The translations under genes and the position numbers were made by a program. A model generated the notes under the pieces. The model was not told the origin of the DNA. It ran no database searches and was given only the letters and a program-made list of their open reading frames with translations. A stretch of DNA of 64,000 nucleotides from contig OY294067.1 of assembly GCA_958510875.1 (NCBI GenBank), forward strand, positions 253,161,736 through 253,225,735. Direction: 5' to 3'. This stretch comes from Endomychus coccineus (Eukaryota; Arthropoda; Insecta; Coleoptera; Endomychidae). Below are positions 32,460-45,780 of this stretch, piece after piece (the stretch's first letter is position 1; each line of letters starts with the position of its first letter).

Positions 32460-32995
32460 TCCTGATTTCGCTATTTTGAACGCTGATAAAGGAAACTCTA
32501 CTGTTGTCATGAATCGTTCAGATTATGATAACAAAATTCTGCAACATCTCCAAACTGATTCCTATAAACTCATACCAAAAGATTCCATTCCCTCTATGGA
32601 ATATTCAATTACACAAATTATCCGTCATTCTTCCCTTTCTGATCCCGAGAAGAAATTTCTTATCCCCCAATGTTCAAAATGCCCCAGTTTATATAGTTTG
32701 CCTAAAATTCATGAGCCCTCAGTTCCCCTGAGACCAATTGTCAGCATTATCGGATCCCCTATTTATAAACTCTCTAGATATCTGTCATCTATTCTCAAAC
32801 CTCTTGTAGTCTTGTTGGTTTGGATATGTCGACTACACTTTTGTTACTTGGCAACATGGTCGCGAAAATCTTGTTCCCTTCCTCAATCATCTAAATTCAT
32901 TACATCCCAATATTCTTCTCACCATGGGAGTTAATCACAAGGTTCACTCCCGTTCCGAGATGTATTAGTTAGTCGACAGACTGACGGTACTTTAG
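32460..32995 (+). pseudogene. PLE family 3 reverse transcriptase with palm deletion
   Basis: Opens with NADKGNSTVVMNRSDYDNKI, then LYSLPKIHEPSVPLRPIVS and SPIYKLSRYLSSILKPL (to about 32805), the N-terminal fingers of a PLE RT. Directly after this, in another frame, comes CWFGYVDYTFVTWQHGRENL. The catalytic YVDD is YVDY, and the roughly 100-150 residues normally between these blocks are missing. After a further frame change PFRDVLVSRQTDGTLGHSV leads into the connection domain. The enzyme is dead twice over: by deletion and by loss of a catalytic Asp. Confidence 0.85.
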
Positions 32996-33003
32996 GACAT
33001 TCT

Positions 33004-33770
33004 GTGTATCGAAAACCCACTCACGCCGATAGATATCTCCATGGTCTTTCTCATCACCACCCTGCCCAAAAGCAATCTGTCATAAACTCCTTGGTGCTCA
33101 GAGCTGTCAACTTATCTCAATCTCAATCCTTAAAATCAGTATTAAAACATCTTCCATCTGCCTTATTATCAAACTATCTCTCTCATTATAACATTCGAAA
33201 AGCCATGAAGAAATACACTTCGCCTAAAACTTTAAATCAACCTGAGCCACAAACACCCCCTCCCGCTTTATCCACTGCCTATCTTCCATATATTGAAAAT
33301 ATAACAGATCGAATTTCCAAAATCCTTAAGAAACATAATATTTGTACTCGGTTCTCCACACTTCCAAAATTATCTCAGTTTTACAAACCTATCAAAGATC
33401 TCCTTCCTCCTCTTCACTTAGAAGTTGTTTATAGCATTCCCTGTTCTTGCGGTAAAGTCTACATTGGTGAAACAGGTCGTACAGTAGCTACTCGTGTGAA
33501 AGAACATGAGCGCTGTACAAGGCTTCCTCACACCAGCTTGACACTAATCATCAAATCCTTTTCGAAAATACTAAAATCGTAGCCCGAGGCCCAAACTTCT
33601 ATCACCGAAAAGTCCTTGAAGTTATAGAAATCCTAAAACATCAAAATAATCTAAATCGTGAGCCAGGATATTACCTTCATAACATTTGGAAACCCATCCT
33701 CGAAAATTCCACTTCGCACATCATCACACAACGGCAGGGTCAGGTGCCGGAACGGAGTTAACCACCGGAA
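33004..33770 (+). pseudogene. PLE family 3 connection and GIY-YIG endonuclease
   Basis: The open frame 33004-33582 begins YRKPTHADRYLHGLSHHHPA and carries the GIY-YIG core VVYSIPCSCGKVYIGETGRT then TRVKEHERC with the CxC pair. After a small frame change near 33540-33590 the C-terminal block continues (ARGPNFYHRKVLEVIEILKH, NNLNREPGYYLHNIW) to a TAA at about 33760. The endonuclease core itself is unbroken; this is the best-preserved GIY-YIG module in the window. Confidence 0.85.
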
Positions 33771-33864
33771 TAAAGGCAGTGAACAGTGTAGCGTGAAGGA
33801 TTTCTTCCTACAATAAATACGGCTACAGACACCAGTAGAATCAGTTTCAGTTCAAGCCTCAATC

Positions 33865-33909
33865 ATGCCCTGAAGATGTCACCTGTAATGTTTTTCGAAA
33901 CTTCGGCAT
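33865..33909 (+). ncRNA. Hammerhead ribozyme-like motif of PLE family 3
   Basis: Stem I AUGCC/GGCAU (5 bp, perfect), core CUGAAGA, core GAA, stem III ACUU (ACGU in the usual palindromic form, so one position is mutated), cleavage triplet UUC. Stem II (33877-33896) pairs poorly. It lies about 100 bp after the endonuclease, where PLE hammerheads are expected. Confidence 0.6.
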
Positions 33910-33950
33910 CAAGTTGTGGTATTGTGACGCGGAATCCATCCGAAGCCAAG

Positions 33951-34548
33951 ATTTTTCAAGATTAGCTGTCCACGGAAGTCTATTATTCAAGATAGCTATT
34001 GAGTATATTAGGTACATTCAAATGTGTCTGTTGATTGCAATCTGCAGTATGTTGAAATTGCAACTTTTTTTACTTATGATCGTGTAATTCCTTGAAAATT
34101 GTCTCTGAAATGTGGTCTGTTTTGATTAGAATAAACGCTAATGTTCTTAAAATTTGCTTGATGTACATAAAAGGTATTGCAATCTGTACCAATTAACTTG
34201 TCGATTGGAAGTTTTCTGGATGTATGTGTTTTGTCTGGAATTATATAATACATTTTCAAAATATTCAATCAACATTCAAACCTAATGATAGCCACAAAGC
34301 AACATCCAATTCTATTGAACGAATTTACATTTGAAGAAGATTTGTTAATTACCTTACATTTTTGGGAAAAATATTTGATCCCATATTTAATCAACAACTT
34401 TCATGAATTAGATTCCACAATCGAAATTACTGCAAGAAGAACAATAACCTGTTTTCAAGGCATTAAATTGCTTTTCAATAACATCCGGAACAAAACAAAC
34501 AGATTAATTTTTCCTACAAGTAAATAAGATATGTTTTTCTTTCCAATT
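33951..34548. other. No recognised feature
   Basis: AT-rich; an 80-codon frame at 34285-34527 has no motif. Confidence 0.45.
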
Positions 34549-35923
34549 ATAGTCGAGTCAAATTAGACGTAAAAATTCTGAAAGTTCGGAATTTTTTCCA
34601 AACAGACCAATCAACTTAATTTTTGTTGCAAATCGTTCCTGGACTGATACTGAACGATATTGAACTTTAAGATTTAGTCGCTCGACCATTTTTCACCTGT
34701 TAAACCGGAAATTGACCAATTTTCATGGGAAAACTTGCAAAATTTTCCATCGCGGTAGCTAGAAATTGGCCAATTTTATGTCAGAAAAATGGATAAATTA
34801 GATAATTTCGTAATTTTTGTTGAAATTGGCACTTTTATCAAAAGTCAGGGAATTTATCCGTGACTGTAAGTCATTTGTTTCATATCCAATATCAAATGAC
34901 GCTTGCGTTCGAGAATCAGTAATTTCTGATATACCTGTCTCTTGCAAATCATAGTTTTGGAATGGTACCCAGAATTTTATGTATATTATTTTTAAATTTA
35001 CAAACATTAGAATGTAAGTGTAAATGTAAATGTAAGAAATTGTGAAATATAAATTGTAAATAATAAAATGTAAAAAAATAAATGAAATATTGAAATGTTT
35101 AATAAAAATTCTTGTTCTTATTTGAATTTGTCCATTTTGTTTCTAGACGGTTGACCAATTTCAGGTATGAAATGTTTTTTTGCAATGTAATTGGTAAATT
35201 TCTAAATGGTATAATTATAAAAAATGTTACTTCAGAATCACGAAACCCCCAAACTATATTTTCTAGCCATTTTCAACAAAACCTACGAAATTATCTAATT
35301 TATTCATTTTTCTGACATAAAATTGGCCAATTTCTAGCTACTGCGGTGGAAAATGGTAAATCTAACTTCGGAATCGTGATCAGCGACCTCGAAAACCCGC
35401 GAGTGAAATGTTTCAGTCAATTTCAACAAAAACTGCGGAATTATTAAATTTGACCATTTTTGGGACATAAAGTTGGCCAATTTCTAGCTACCGCGGTGGA
35501 AAATGGTAAATTTAACTTCGGAATCGTGATCAACGACCTCGAAAACCCCCGAGTGGAATGTTTTAGTCAATTCCAACAAAAACTGCGAAATTTTTGAAGT
35601 TGACCATTTTTGGGACATAAAAATGGCCAATTTCTAGCTACTGCAGTCGAAAATGGTAAATCTAACTTCGGAATCGTGATCAGCGACCCAGAAAATCCCC
35701 GCGTGGAGTTTTCCAGCCAATTTTCGCAATACTCACCAATTTTGCAAATTTTTCCATGAAAATTGGCCAATTTCCGGTTTAACAGGTGAAAAATGGTCGA
35801 GCGACTAGATCTTAAAGTTCAATATCGTTGAGTATCCGTCCAGGAACGATTTGCAGAAAAAATTGAGTTGATTGGTCTGTTTGGAAAAAATTCCGAGCTT
35901 TTTTGCTAAACTGACTCGACTAT
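34549..35923. mobile_element. Fold-back element (AGTCGAGTCA type), copy 1
   Basis: Ends are inverted copies for about 190 bp: ATAGTCGAGTCAAATTAG at 34549 and its complement ending 35923, continuing through CGCTCGACCATTTTTCACCT. The flanks allow a 5-bp duplication ATTAT (34546-34550 and 35921-35925) if the element starts at AGTCGAG. Inside are about 150-bp units, each with GGCCAATTTCTAGCTA, GGAAAATGGTAAATCTAACT and GATCAGCGACC, in one orientation right of centre and inverted left of centre. No coding capacity. Copy 2 is at 60585-61996. Confidence 0.8.
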
Positions 35924-38229
35924 TATGTATGTTTATGGTTACGGTTACACAGATATTAAAAAAACGAGACTGTGATTTGGAATGAAGGAGACCAATTTAT
36001 AAAAACTTTCCAAGATCAAAATCGTATTGAGAATTTTCAGTTTCGATTATTCGAAATTACCTTCAAAATAAGTCATAAAATTCTTGGAAGATAACACGAA
36101 ATTTTAGTAAATTGAACTACACTAGAATCAATATCAACTAAATTAGCCTTTATATACTCATATCTTTTGGAACTAAATTAAAGCTTTGTCAGTTACTAGT
36201 AGAAAAGAAAGGAAGGGTCTTTACATAACATACACACTCCGTAATCGGATTATCTTCGTGTAAAATCAATCATAATTTCCTCTGAAATTGTTACCGAATT
36301 GAAGTTAGTGGAGAATTGATGGTGAGTTTACTTGAGTCATTACCCATCAACTTGTCTGTCTTTCAATAAATATGAATAAATGGCTTCCAGATTGTTCAAG
36401 AATTTACTGGAACTGGGTTTGAAAGTGACAAACTATTCAAGGAAATGCCATGGCTGGCTCTAGAACATGACTAATTACAGTCGATTTTTCTGGGTTGCTA
36501 TACATGACGATGATGAAAATTTTCTTAATATCTATCTTTCGGAAATATTTCTTATTATTATATTTAAAAACGGGTTTTATGTTACACTACCTACTTATAT
36601 GAAGTACCACTGTGAAATTAAATATGATACAATTTACTTTAAACCAGCACCCTTTCTTCACTCAAACTTATCTAAAGCACCTTTCCTCGGCGATGCAGCC
36701 ATTATCAAAGACTGATTATGGAACTAAGATTATGAAAAAATGGAAGATACTACACTGTCAAAATTGAGCAAAAGTTAATTACTAGTATTTATTACGCAAC
36801 CATAATGCAAATTCTAATGAATGAAAGTGTTGCTATCGTGTTCGTAATAATAACTTTGATAGGTCCGACATAGCAAATCATGTCTTACAAAATCGGTCAT
36901 ACCATAGCAGAATCGATTTTGTATGTCTTAAAATATAGCGAGGGAGCTTTCTTAGGGACTTTGGATGCTATAGAAATGTATACGAAAAAATAGAGATCAT
37001 TTATTGAATTTTGATTTACCTCTTATCGAAAACCGCGATGAACGTCAGGTCAGCTTCAAGAACGGGTACTGTAAGTAATTATTTGTTCACTAATATGACT
37101 ACCTGGAATAATTGATGTTCATTTTTAGGTAAGAAGTAGCTGTAACACTTTCATTCCTTAGAATTAGCATGATGGGCGCTTTATTGTTGGTTATAATTGA
37201 ATCTGGCCCAAATTTGACCATTAAGTATTTCGCATTCTTTCCATAATCTTAGTTTTAGAATCAGCTTACATATATCTTTCATAATGGCTGCATAGCAGTT
37301 AAAAGTGCTTCACGTAAGACCAATTAAATGGAGAAAGGGTTTTAGTGTTAACTTAATTATATTAGGCTCATGTTAACTTTGTTAAATATTGTTGAAAATT
37401 TATAATGCAAACTAGTATTGTAATTTGCTTTCTTGCATGTTTTATGAGAATATATTGTGAACGGTTTTTAATAAAAGTTAACAGATCTCACATTCTAATA
37501 TGACGAATAAAGAAACCATTGAGAATAAACAGAAATAGCGGTCGGTATCTCAGAAATCGTTAAACCAATATCATTTCTGATTGACGAATTAATTCAATAT
37601 TATATAATGTATACAAAGCTTTATTACCATCAATGACATCTTCTTCAAATATTTACATCCTTATTTTGAAGAATATTCCTCATCATTAACGCTATTAAAA
37701 TTGGTATGTCATTACTAATTAGGATTGAGTTCTTTCCAAATGTTAGCATAGGAAGAACGCTATTATAAGTAAGACCTATATCCCTAAACTAATTGTTTAC
37801 ATTAACGCTGAGTGAAATTAACACATTCTAGTGTGGACAAAATCGTTTGAGCAATAAAATCGTCTATATGAAGTAAAGGCACAAGGTAAAGCACGGCATG
37901 ATACCTTAGAAGAATCTTGCCTTCTTGAGGTCTCCATTAAACGCCTTCACGGTCCAATGCGCTCATCTAGCCTGTTTAGTAAGCTCATTTAAAAGTCAGG
38001 GCTCCCCTAAAATTTGCATATAACTTGCTTTTATGGAAGTCGCGCACCCTAAAATCATTGAATTCTTTCCGAAATTTGAAAAAACATTAATATTCACTGT
38101 ACAATTTATTGATATCTAGGGAATGCTCAATTTTCTATTGGATTGGTACATTACCTCTTTCAATACTGTTTATTTTTCACATTCTCACGTATGTACGTTG
38201 ATTAGTCTGTGTATGAAACTATTGTACGC
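35924..38229. other. No recognised feature
   Basis: AT-rich DNA. A patch at 37010-37072 ending ACTGTAAGTAA looks like an exon with a splice donor, but with no recognisable protein I do not call it. Confidence 0.45.
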
Positions 38230-40195
38230 TGATTTTTTATATTGGAATGGTTGGTTTGAAGTATTGTGAATTGTGAGGTTATAGTATAGGTGGACTTACG
38301 GAATAATGGGAAATCAAATTTGTTATTAATGTTTGTTGTCGCTCCGACGACATCGTGTGACGTAAGTAGTCTTCTTGAACCCAGAATGACAGGCTTATGC
38401 ATCCGGTCAATCAAAATCTACGCCGAGTTCTCACGGGCCGGAATGATCTTTGAGTTTAAACGCAGCCAAGACCGAATTACGCCCAAAACACCGATGAACA
38501 GAAATACTAATACGACCTTGTGGCCTGGGCATAGCGTGCGGAGCTCGAACAGGAGATCTTGATACTTTGCCTACTTTTCCTCCTCCTTCAAGACTATTTT
38601 CTTCTCTACTGGAGCTGAGAATTTGATGACATACCTAGTCTTGGTTTGCTTATGTAGGAGGACAGCGTCAGGCCTATCTGCTTGTATCGACCTGACGGTC
38701 AGAAACATGTGATTCCAGCAGATCTGGCATTTTTCGTTTCCGACAACGGACTCAATATCTCCTGACATGTAAGGTGACACCGGCTCTTCGTCTATTCCGA
38801 ACGAGCGCCTTAGATGGTAATACAGCAGCCGCGGGGCCGCATTATGGCGATGAGTGTACGCCGAGGCCGCCTTTGACAGACATGCCGACAGCAGGTGGAA
38901 ACGCGTCTCTGGCGCCTTTCGACCGGCCCTGCAGCTGAAATCAGGAACCTGTGCATCAATCACGTTGCGGCCATAGACCAAGGTGTTGATTATGCCATCT
39001 TGGCAAGCTGCGGTAAATCCCTTGGTCTCGGATGTAAGCCCGGCTGACCTTAGGTAGCCGAAGGTCAACCTGGTTAATGAGCCAAGCGTTTCGATGTTTC
39101 GATAGAAAACACCGTGTATCGGCTTGTTAATATGCCACCTGAGCATTTATCTGAACTCTCAGGCGAGAAGTTGAAACTTGAGGTCGCCCTCTAGTTGGCC
39201 CTCTCGACTGATGTGAAATTTGAGACCACGTTCTTCTCACTCCGGCCAATTCGAGACTCTTGACAAGGCACAGGAGGGGGTCCGAAATCCTGAGAAATCT
39301 ACAAGCTATACACAGAGCTTCACTTCTATGCAGACCCTTCATACTAAGGAATCCCCTACCTCCCCGGTGACGTGGGAGATAAATGCGGGAAAAGGACTAC
39401 CTGGGATGTAAACTGTGATGGATATGCATCATTTCCCGGGTGTCTTTGTCGAGTCTATGCAGCTCATCGACCGTTCATTTCACCACTCCAAAAGAGTGAA
39501 ACAGGACTGGAACGGCAAGCATATTTGTTGCAGACGACTTGTCCTCACTCGACAGTTCGGAAGACCAAATATTTCAAACAAGGCTTCTGTACTAGCCGCG
39601 GAGAGCCACCTTCACCTGGAAAGGGTCATAATTAGGACGCTGTTCAATTCCCAGGTATCGATACGTCTCTACAGCATCAATATGTTTAATATGCTTCCGT
39701 CGGCAAGCTGCATATTCTCGTGCACTTCCAGAGATCATCCTCTCCTTGAATCAAACACTGCGCACTTGTCCACTCCCAATTCCATGTCTACGGCTCGTGT
39801 ATATTCTAGAAACACGTTGAGAGCTTGATGGAGCTTTTTCTCCCCATAGGCAAACAGTTTCAGATCATCCACGTAAAATAAATGAGTGATCTGATGCCTC
39901 AGTGGTGGTCCGGAATGACAATTAACGAGTCCGTTTTACTACTATGGAGAGATGCAGCAGTGAGATGTGAAACTAGAGGGGACTTCTTGGAAATCACCCC
40001 TCTTGAATGTTACCAATTCTGTCAAGACTCGTCGTGCGCCTGATGTGATGGTAAAACGAGTCTTCCTGAGTGGCAACAGATGTTCTACGCATCTCTCTAG
40101 AGGGGTGGGTACCGCAAAGCATTGGAGCAAGTATAATAATAGTTCATGTGATGTTGAATCAAGTTCCTTGCGGTTGTCAATCCAGGCCATGGAAA
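38230..40195 (-). pseudogene. R2/R4-type LINE, RT to restriction-like endonuclease (broken)
   Basis: Reading right to left: AWIDNRKELDSTSHELLLYL (40190, RT motif A region, with the usual FDS as LDS), FKRGDFQEVPSSF (about 40000), the catalytic HLFYVDDLKLFAYGEKKLHQ (about 39870), a frameshifted stretch to 39150, then a 191-codon frame (38571-39146) with LTSETKGFTAACQDGIINTL, SCRAGRKAPETRFHLLSAC and RPDAVLLHKQTKTRYVI. These are the thumb, zinc knuckle and PD...D endonuclease of LINEs with a restriction-like nuclease. The knuckle has lost one Cys (CRAG) and the nuclease Asp after VI is Lys. A C-terminal tail (KYQDLLFELRTLCPGHKVV, about 38560) runs on to about 38230. Stops and frameshifts make it dead. 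Confidence 0.8.
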
Positions 40196-43085
40196 GGTTG
40201 CTCTAGTAAGTAAGTAAGTATGGAGTCCTGAGTCATAAATCTATCTAACACCAGGTTCTCCCGGGAACCCTCCATGTCTTGCTTTGCCCCCACGCTGTTC
40301 GCTGATGTCACTGATTACCGGACCTATCGATTTCAACAGACAGGAAGGATCATCTATCTTAAGATTATCATTGAAGTTATATATTGCATCAGCTCTTTTG
40401 TAGTGAGGCAATACTATTATGTCGTACAAAACAATTTAGTTATAGCGGAGTCTGTGAGCTCCTTTATGTTAGGAGCGCACTGTGAACTAGCACAGAATAT
40501 TACGTATTTCCCATTAGTTTGAATTATTTCATTTCGCACGCAAACGTGTGCGCTGTGCTACTAATGAAGTTAATTTAATTTATTGAGCAGATACCTACTT
40601 AAGTATAAATTGTAAGTTCCTAAACATACAAATATACCCAAATCTTGTTATATTTTATGTTCAGTGAAATTCATTCTTTTTGTATAATACATCTTTCTAT
40701 AATGTTTTTTAATCAATTAATTTAATATTATCGGCGAGTAGTATGAAGCACACTTAATTCCTGTAATAATAATTTTTAGTTAGGTATAATATAGCCATAC
40801 GAAATTCAATTTAGTTGTGAATGACATATTTGATTTTTCAGGTAGGCCGTCCGTGAAGTATAGTGTACAACTCGTGCGGGAACAGGATATTTTGGCGAAT
40901 ATACTATTGTATATATATAGCCAATCGGACATGGTGGTTCATACCACAGTGAGCGTTATTGTAGGAACCCCAGTATGAAAACCACTGAGCTCTGAAGTTC
41001 TAATTTATAATGGGTGAAATAATGAAATTATAACTGAAATTTATAACCGTGTAAAATACGGCAGTTGGTAGGACGCCAATCGATTTTTAAATCGCCAGTG
41101 CAGGATTTCTAATTTCGTGTTTCATTACATGAAGAATTCCTATCATATTGCCACAGGATATTGTAAAGTAGTAGTGAATCTTATCAAAGTACTATCTCAT
41201 TTGCCGTTTGATGTTCGATATTGAAATATATAATATGTTTTTCGCTTACAGACATGTTGTAAATCCTATTTGAACCTTCTATACTAGGTCATTCACGGCG
41301 GATGGACTATAGATGTTTGCGGAGAACTGCTAAGCATAAAGATCTCAAATTCTGGTTACTTATATATGCAGATGTGATGTCTCCTAAAAATATTTTCAAC
41401 GCTTTTATTAGAGACTAGCGTATCCTTTGAAATTTTAAAGTACCTAATGTTATATTTGAATTCTTTATGTATATCTGATCAATTTTACCTATGTTGCACG
41501 GTTGTTCAGATATACATTATTTTCTACTTTTTTATTGACAGTGGAAATTTTATTTTTATTTATTTTTAGGAATATTAGGTTAGTGGGTTATTTGAAACTT
41601 TCTTTTTGTAATTGATTGAATTTCTTTGCCCTTGTACATATGCAGGAAACTCCAACCGGCAACGTTTTGGGAATAGTAGATTAGTAGCTTATTCGATTTT
41701 GTAAATTTATTACCGACTATACTGGCCATTTATTAATTCTTACTGTACATTTGCAGATTTATTACCAGCTAATCCATACCTTACATTTTATATATTTTAC
41801 TGCTCATTATATTCACAATAGTGGAAATAGAAATACTGACCAAATAGTTAATTTACTGCTCCAAAATTTCACTTTAACTCATCAAATTTTATAAATGTAC
41901 TCAGTCTTTTACAATATTTCACTGACTGTTTGTAATATTATAATGCACATAAGGAATTAAATACTGTTCGGTTGATTACGACCCATTTCAGAGATAACTT
42001 GTAGGAAAACGTGTGCAGCATATGTTTTGTATAAGAATATATATTTCATTCCATTAAAAAATGTTTATATCTTTATATGAATTGCCGATCATAACAAAGT
42101 GCAGTATACATAATCACATTTGGTTTAGTGGGCATGGCACTAGAACTGTTCAAATTCAGCTTCTGCCGCCGCCTATATGAACGACATTTTTCAGAATGAG
42201 TAATTAACTTATTATTGAACAAAATTGAACTAAATGGTAATTTTCACAAGAATATATTGATTACTACAATATATCGGATTCACGGTAATTGTTTCGACAT
42301 ACTGTTTCTTCCTCAAGGAAGTCTTATCATTATCAATATCAATGTTTGTGAAAATTATCATTTCGTTTAATTGCATCCAATATATTAATTAAAATTATAT
42401 AGTTAATGTAGGATGAATATTTAATGTGTCTAAATAAAAATAGTTCAAATATTAAAATTTATTATTCCTTAATTTTAAATTACATCAATGTTATAATTGA
42501 AATTGAAATAGGTAGTAATGAAATCATAGAAGATACCCAAATTGTATATAATATAATAGGATTAAAATATATTGTAGATAAAAGGTAATGAAGTACTGTG
42601 ATATGTTTTATTCATAGGCATGAAACAAATTACTTGTGAAGTTTATTATGAAGGTTAATACAAAAAATTATAAGAAAAAAAATTAAGTAAGTTTAATCTG
42701 GTTTATTTATTAAGATCTCAATTATAGTATTATATACAAATAAATAACTAAATTCAAAAATAAGTTCATATTTTGCATTTTAATATGATAATGGAGAATT
42801 ATCGACATTGTTTCAGAGACTGTACAATCTACTACATACAACTAAAAATTCCCATGAATACACTGCTTAAAACTTTCCTCTTATTTACTTTTGTCTGGAC
42901 CTCATCTGATACCTAATTTGCCGCCTCTCCTACCTTCTATTTAATAATTTCGTTGATTTCCTCATCATGCTTTGCTTTAAGAAGTTAATTTTCTCCTAAA
43001 CACTTCAAAACAATCCCTTTCGCTCCACATAAATTCTTACTGAGTGTACATGCCTACACTATTCTTCACTTCATATTCAGGACAC
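40196..43085. other. No recognised gene; small palindrome at 42228-42372
   Basis: AT-rich. At 40203-40219 is a short TAAG tetranucleotide run. At 42232-42250 and 42348-42370 a TGGTAATTTTCACAAG/TTTGTGAAAATTATCA pair forms a 140-bp hairpin. Nothing else stands out. Confidence 0.45.
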
Positions 43086-43090
43086 TCACA

Positions 43091-43500
43091 TTAATTGCGA
43101 TGAATAGAAATTCTGGATTCTCTGCAGTATAGTGTCCTACATTCGTTCCCGCATACTTGTTTTAAATTTACAGTATATGTTGTGTTGGGGTCTCTTAACG
43201 ACTTTACCTTGAATTGTCCATATACCTGAGAGTAGTCTTTCACCTCCATATTGTTCTGAAATGGTTCTGTCTTCTTGTGATCTTTTGATATAATTTGGTC
43301 ATGGTATCTGTTCGCATTTGTCCGTTCAATATCCGTCGTCAATTTGGTCCAGTACCTTCTCAATAGTTACCCTCGCATTCCTCTTCAGTTGGTTAGTTTT
43401 CAGTAGGTTGTTTAATGATTCTATTTTCATGTTTATGTTGATTCCTAAATTTCTTCTGTAATAGTAGGTCCACATTTTAATGCTTCTATCATCCTGAAAA
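43091..43500 (-). pseudogene. MULE-like transposase C-terminus with SWIM-type finger remnant
   Basis: In one frame 43490-43380 reads YYYRRNLGININMKIESLNN and LKRNARVTIEKVLDQID. After a frame change the 90-codon frame (43091-43363) ends QFKVKSLRDPNTTYTVNLKQ then VCGNECRTLYCRE and SIHRN. The second part follows a SWIM zinc-finger layout (Y-V ... C-x-C ... C-x-H) as found at the C-terminus of MULE transposases, with some ligands lost. The catalytic domain is not visible upstream. Confidence 0.45.
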
Positions 43501-45060
43501 TGATACCTAGATCAAAAAACAATGTACGAGTATTTTAGGTCTACAATAATATTTTATTGTTTATTATTGATACCTAGTCAAATAGTTAACACAATCATTT
43601 GCCCCTTGTAATTTTAACAGGAATAATTGCACAATTACATAAACCGGCCTTCATTAGTTTCATTGACTATTCTATTTTCCAGCTGTTTCTTCAAAGTTGG
43701 ATGTTCTTTCCTTGAATATTCCAGTATTTCATAACTTATCCCTCAGAACCAAACTTAAATATGACATATGACATAATTCATAACGAACAACCGATCACTG
43801 CCGGTTTTCAACAACCAGTCACTTCAATGTTGTTCTTTTTTTAACGCGGACTGTTCCCTATCCCGACTCCTACCACCAATTGGTCATCTGGGCAACCGAC
43901 ACCGCACACTATTCGTCACGTGAGATGGTCGGTCGCCGGTATCTCTTCAAACATAAAAACTTCTTTTTCTCAAATGGAATGTCCTTGTATACCATTTTTC
44001 ATTCAACAAGCTCTTCAAAATTACGACTTGTTTTCTTGGTATTTCGGTTCTTTAATACTACTAAAAATAAATTCTTTTGATGCTTCGATATTTTATTTAT
44101 ATCTTCATCAAAAATTGTTATATTATTAAGTGTTTCCATGTAATTTAGAAAGGAATAGATGACTTTGATTAATGAAATGCGTCTGCCGCCGTCTTGTGTT
44201 TTTTAAAACCAATTAAAACTGCAGAAAACATTGGATCGGTTGTGTGTGAAAGAGTAATGTAATTATCAAATTGATTCACTTGAATGGATTGATTCTAGCT
44301 TATACCATCTACCCAAGATACTATTCTATAATTTACAAATCCAAATATATAATATTATTAACACAATTGTTTCTTTTAATTCGGATACTTTCTAATATTA
44401 AACGCTTGTCATTATTTTTCTCAACATTCAAAATTTTTGTATTATTGTAGTCAAATGAATGGTCTATGTCTTTTATATGTTTAATAAGTACATAAGTTGA
44501 ACTCATATGGTACAGATGCAACTATAGTACTTAATAATTGTATAAATATAATGTACCGCTCTCAGTGGTTTTAATGTAATTTTAAATTTTATAAAGTGAG
44601 TTTATTTATATTTATCGATCAAAAATCAACAGTGTTTTCGAATGGGATTCTATTAGTTATAGATGAATAATTTGTATTTGATGTGGTAGTATGTGCATTT
44701 CTTCCGAATGATGTTTTGTGAAATAAACATTACTTGATACGTGGACAATGTAGTTTTCCAACACCATTTTCTTTTTCACATCAAAATGACTAAGCGATCG
44801 TTCATTACCAAGTAATATAGCTATGGACTATTGTATTGATTATTCAAAAAGTAAATTTCCGAAATATGGATCAAGAACGATAGTCCATATTTGGCGACTT
44901 TCCTCTAAGCAACAATTACACTAAGTTTTCGAGTAGGCCATGGAAACAAATTATTGACGCTCTGTATCTTTTGAAGTGTACATTTCCATTTCAGCTTTAT
45001 TTTCTTAATAATTGTAAAATTTGCTAGTATAACGAAGAACTCTGCATGTACCTCGGCTAG
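43501..45060. other. No recognised feature
   Basis: AT-rich DNA; a 66-codon frame at 43880-44080 has no known motif. Confidence 0.45.
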
Positions 45061-45079
45061 TACCGGGTATTTTCAGGCC

Positions 45080-45780
45080 TCGAACACTCTGGCCTACGAC
45101 TTTCGGTTTATCAAATCGAACCAAATGATCATGACCTTTCGGTAAATGAAGATTTGAAAATTAAATCTGTAAACTCAATCAAATATTTAGGAATCATTAT
45201 AGATGAACATTCAATTACAAATACAATACAATACAAATAAATAACATAATTAATAAAGAGGTTACTATATACATTCAGTTATTGAAACCATTTTTAATAG
45301 TACGGAATGTAATAACTACCTTATAAATGAATCCTTTCTTATAATACTTGAAAATGAGGTGTAAGTGATTGACCTCGAAACATGTAGTGAAGATCTAAAA
45401 TTTGGATTGTGAGATTTCATAAACTTCTTTTACAATTGTATTGTATGGAATAATTGGTTGGGGCGGGGTCAATGAAAGTTGTTTGAAAAATCTTGAATGA
45501 TACAAAATGGGTAGGAAAAATTATATTCGATAGAATAAATTATGTTCCACTAGTATCTTCATGAAGAAGCTCAGGTGTTACATATAAAGCAGGTTTATTG
45601 CAAAAAGCTATTAATATATAACTTTGAAACTAGCAACATAATATCATCTAATACACACAATCACAACACAAGATTTGAAAATATGATATGGAAGAAAGAA
45701 AAGAAAAGGAAACAAGTTGAAAGAAAGCACTTCACCTAACTCTTACATAGAATTCATGATGAAATAAGAAGAATAAAATA
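45080..45780 (+). pseudogene. LINE RT C-terminal remnant
   Basis: A frame at 45110-45220 reads DLSVNEDLKIKSVNSIKYLG then IIIDEH, the RT block YLGIxID; later at about 45430 LYCMEWLVGAGSMK-like frames give YGIIGWGGVNESCLKNL, matching YGVNGWGSA in the LINE at 18900. Between them, at 45345-45400, lies a short block (ACCTCGAAACATGTAGTG) that looks like a hammerhead relic and does not belong to the LINE. Heavily decayed. Confidence 0.5.

Larger units (their letters stand above)
31799..33950 (+). mobile_element. Penelope-like element, family 3
   Basis: Three broken coding blocks in PLE order (N-terminal region, RT, GIY-YIG) followed by a terminal region with a hammerhead-like fold at 33865-33909. 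The palm region of the RT is deleted. Its sequence is clearly different from families 1 and 2 and less AT-rich, with better open frames, suggesting a younger insertion. Confidence 0.85.

Noticed and set aside
37010..37080. Possible host exon ending in a GTAAGT donor
   Set aside because: A single donor-like site without a supported acceptor or recognisable protein is expected by chance.
39415..39828. Plus-strand 137-codon frame as a gene
   Set aside because: It is antisense to the R2/R4-type LINE, whose minus-strand translation gives the recognisable YVDD box region.
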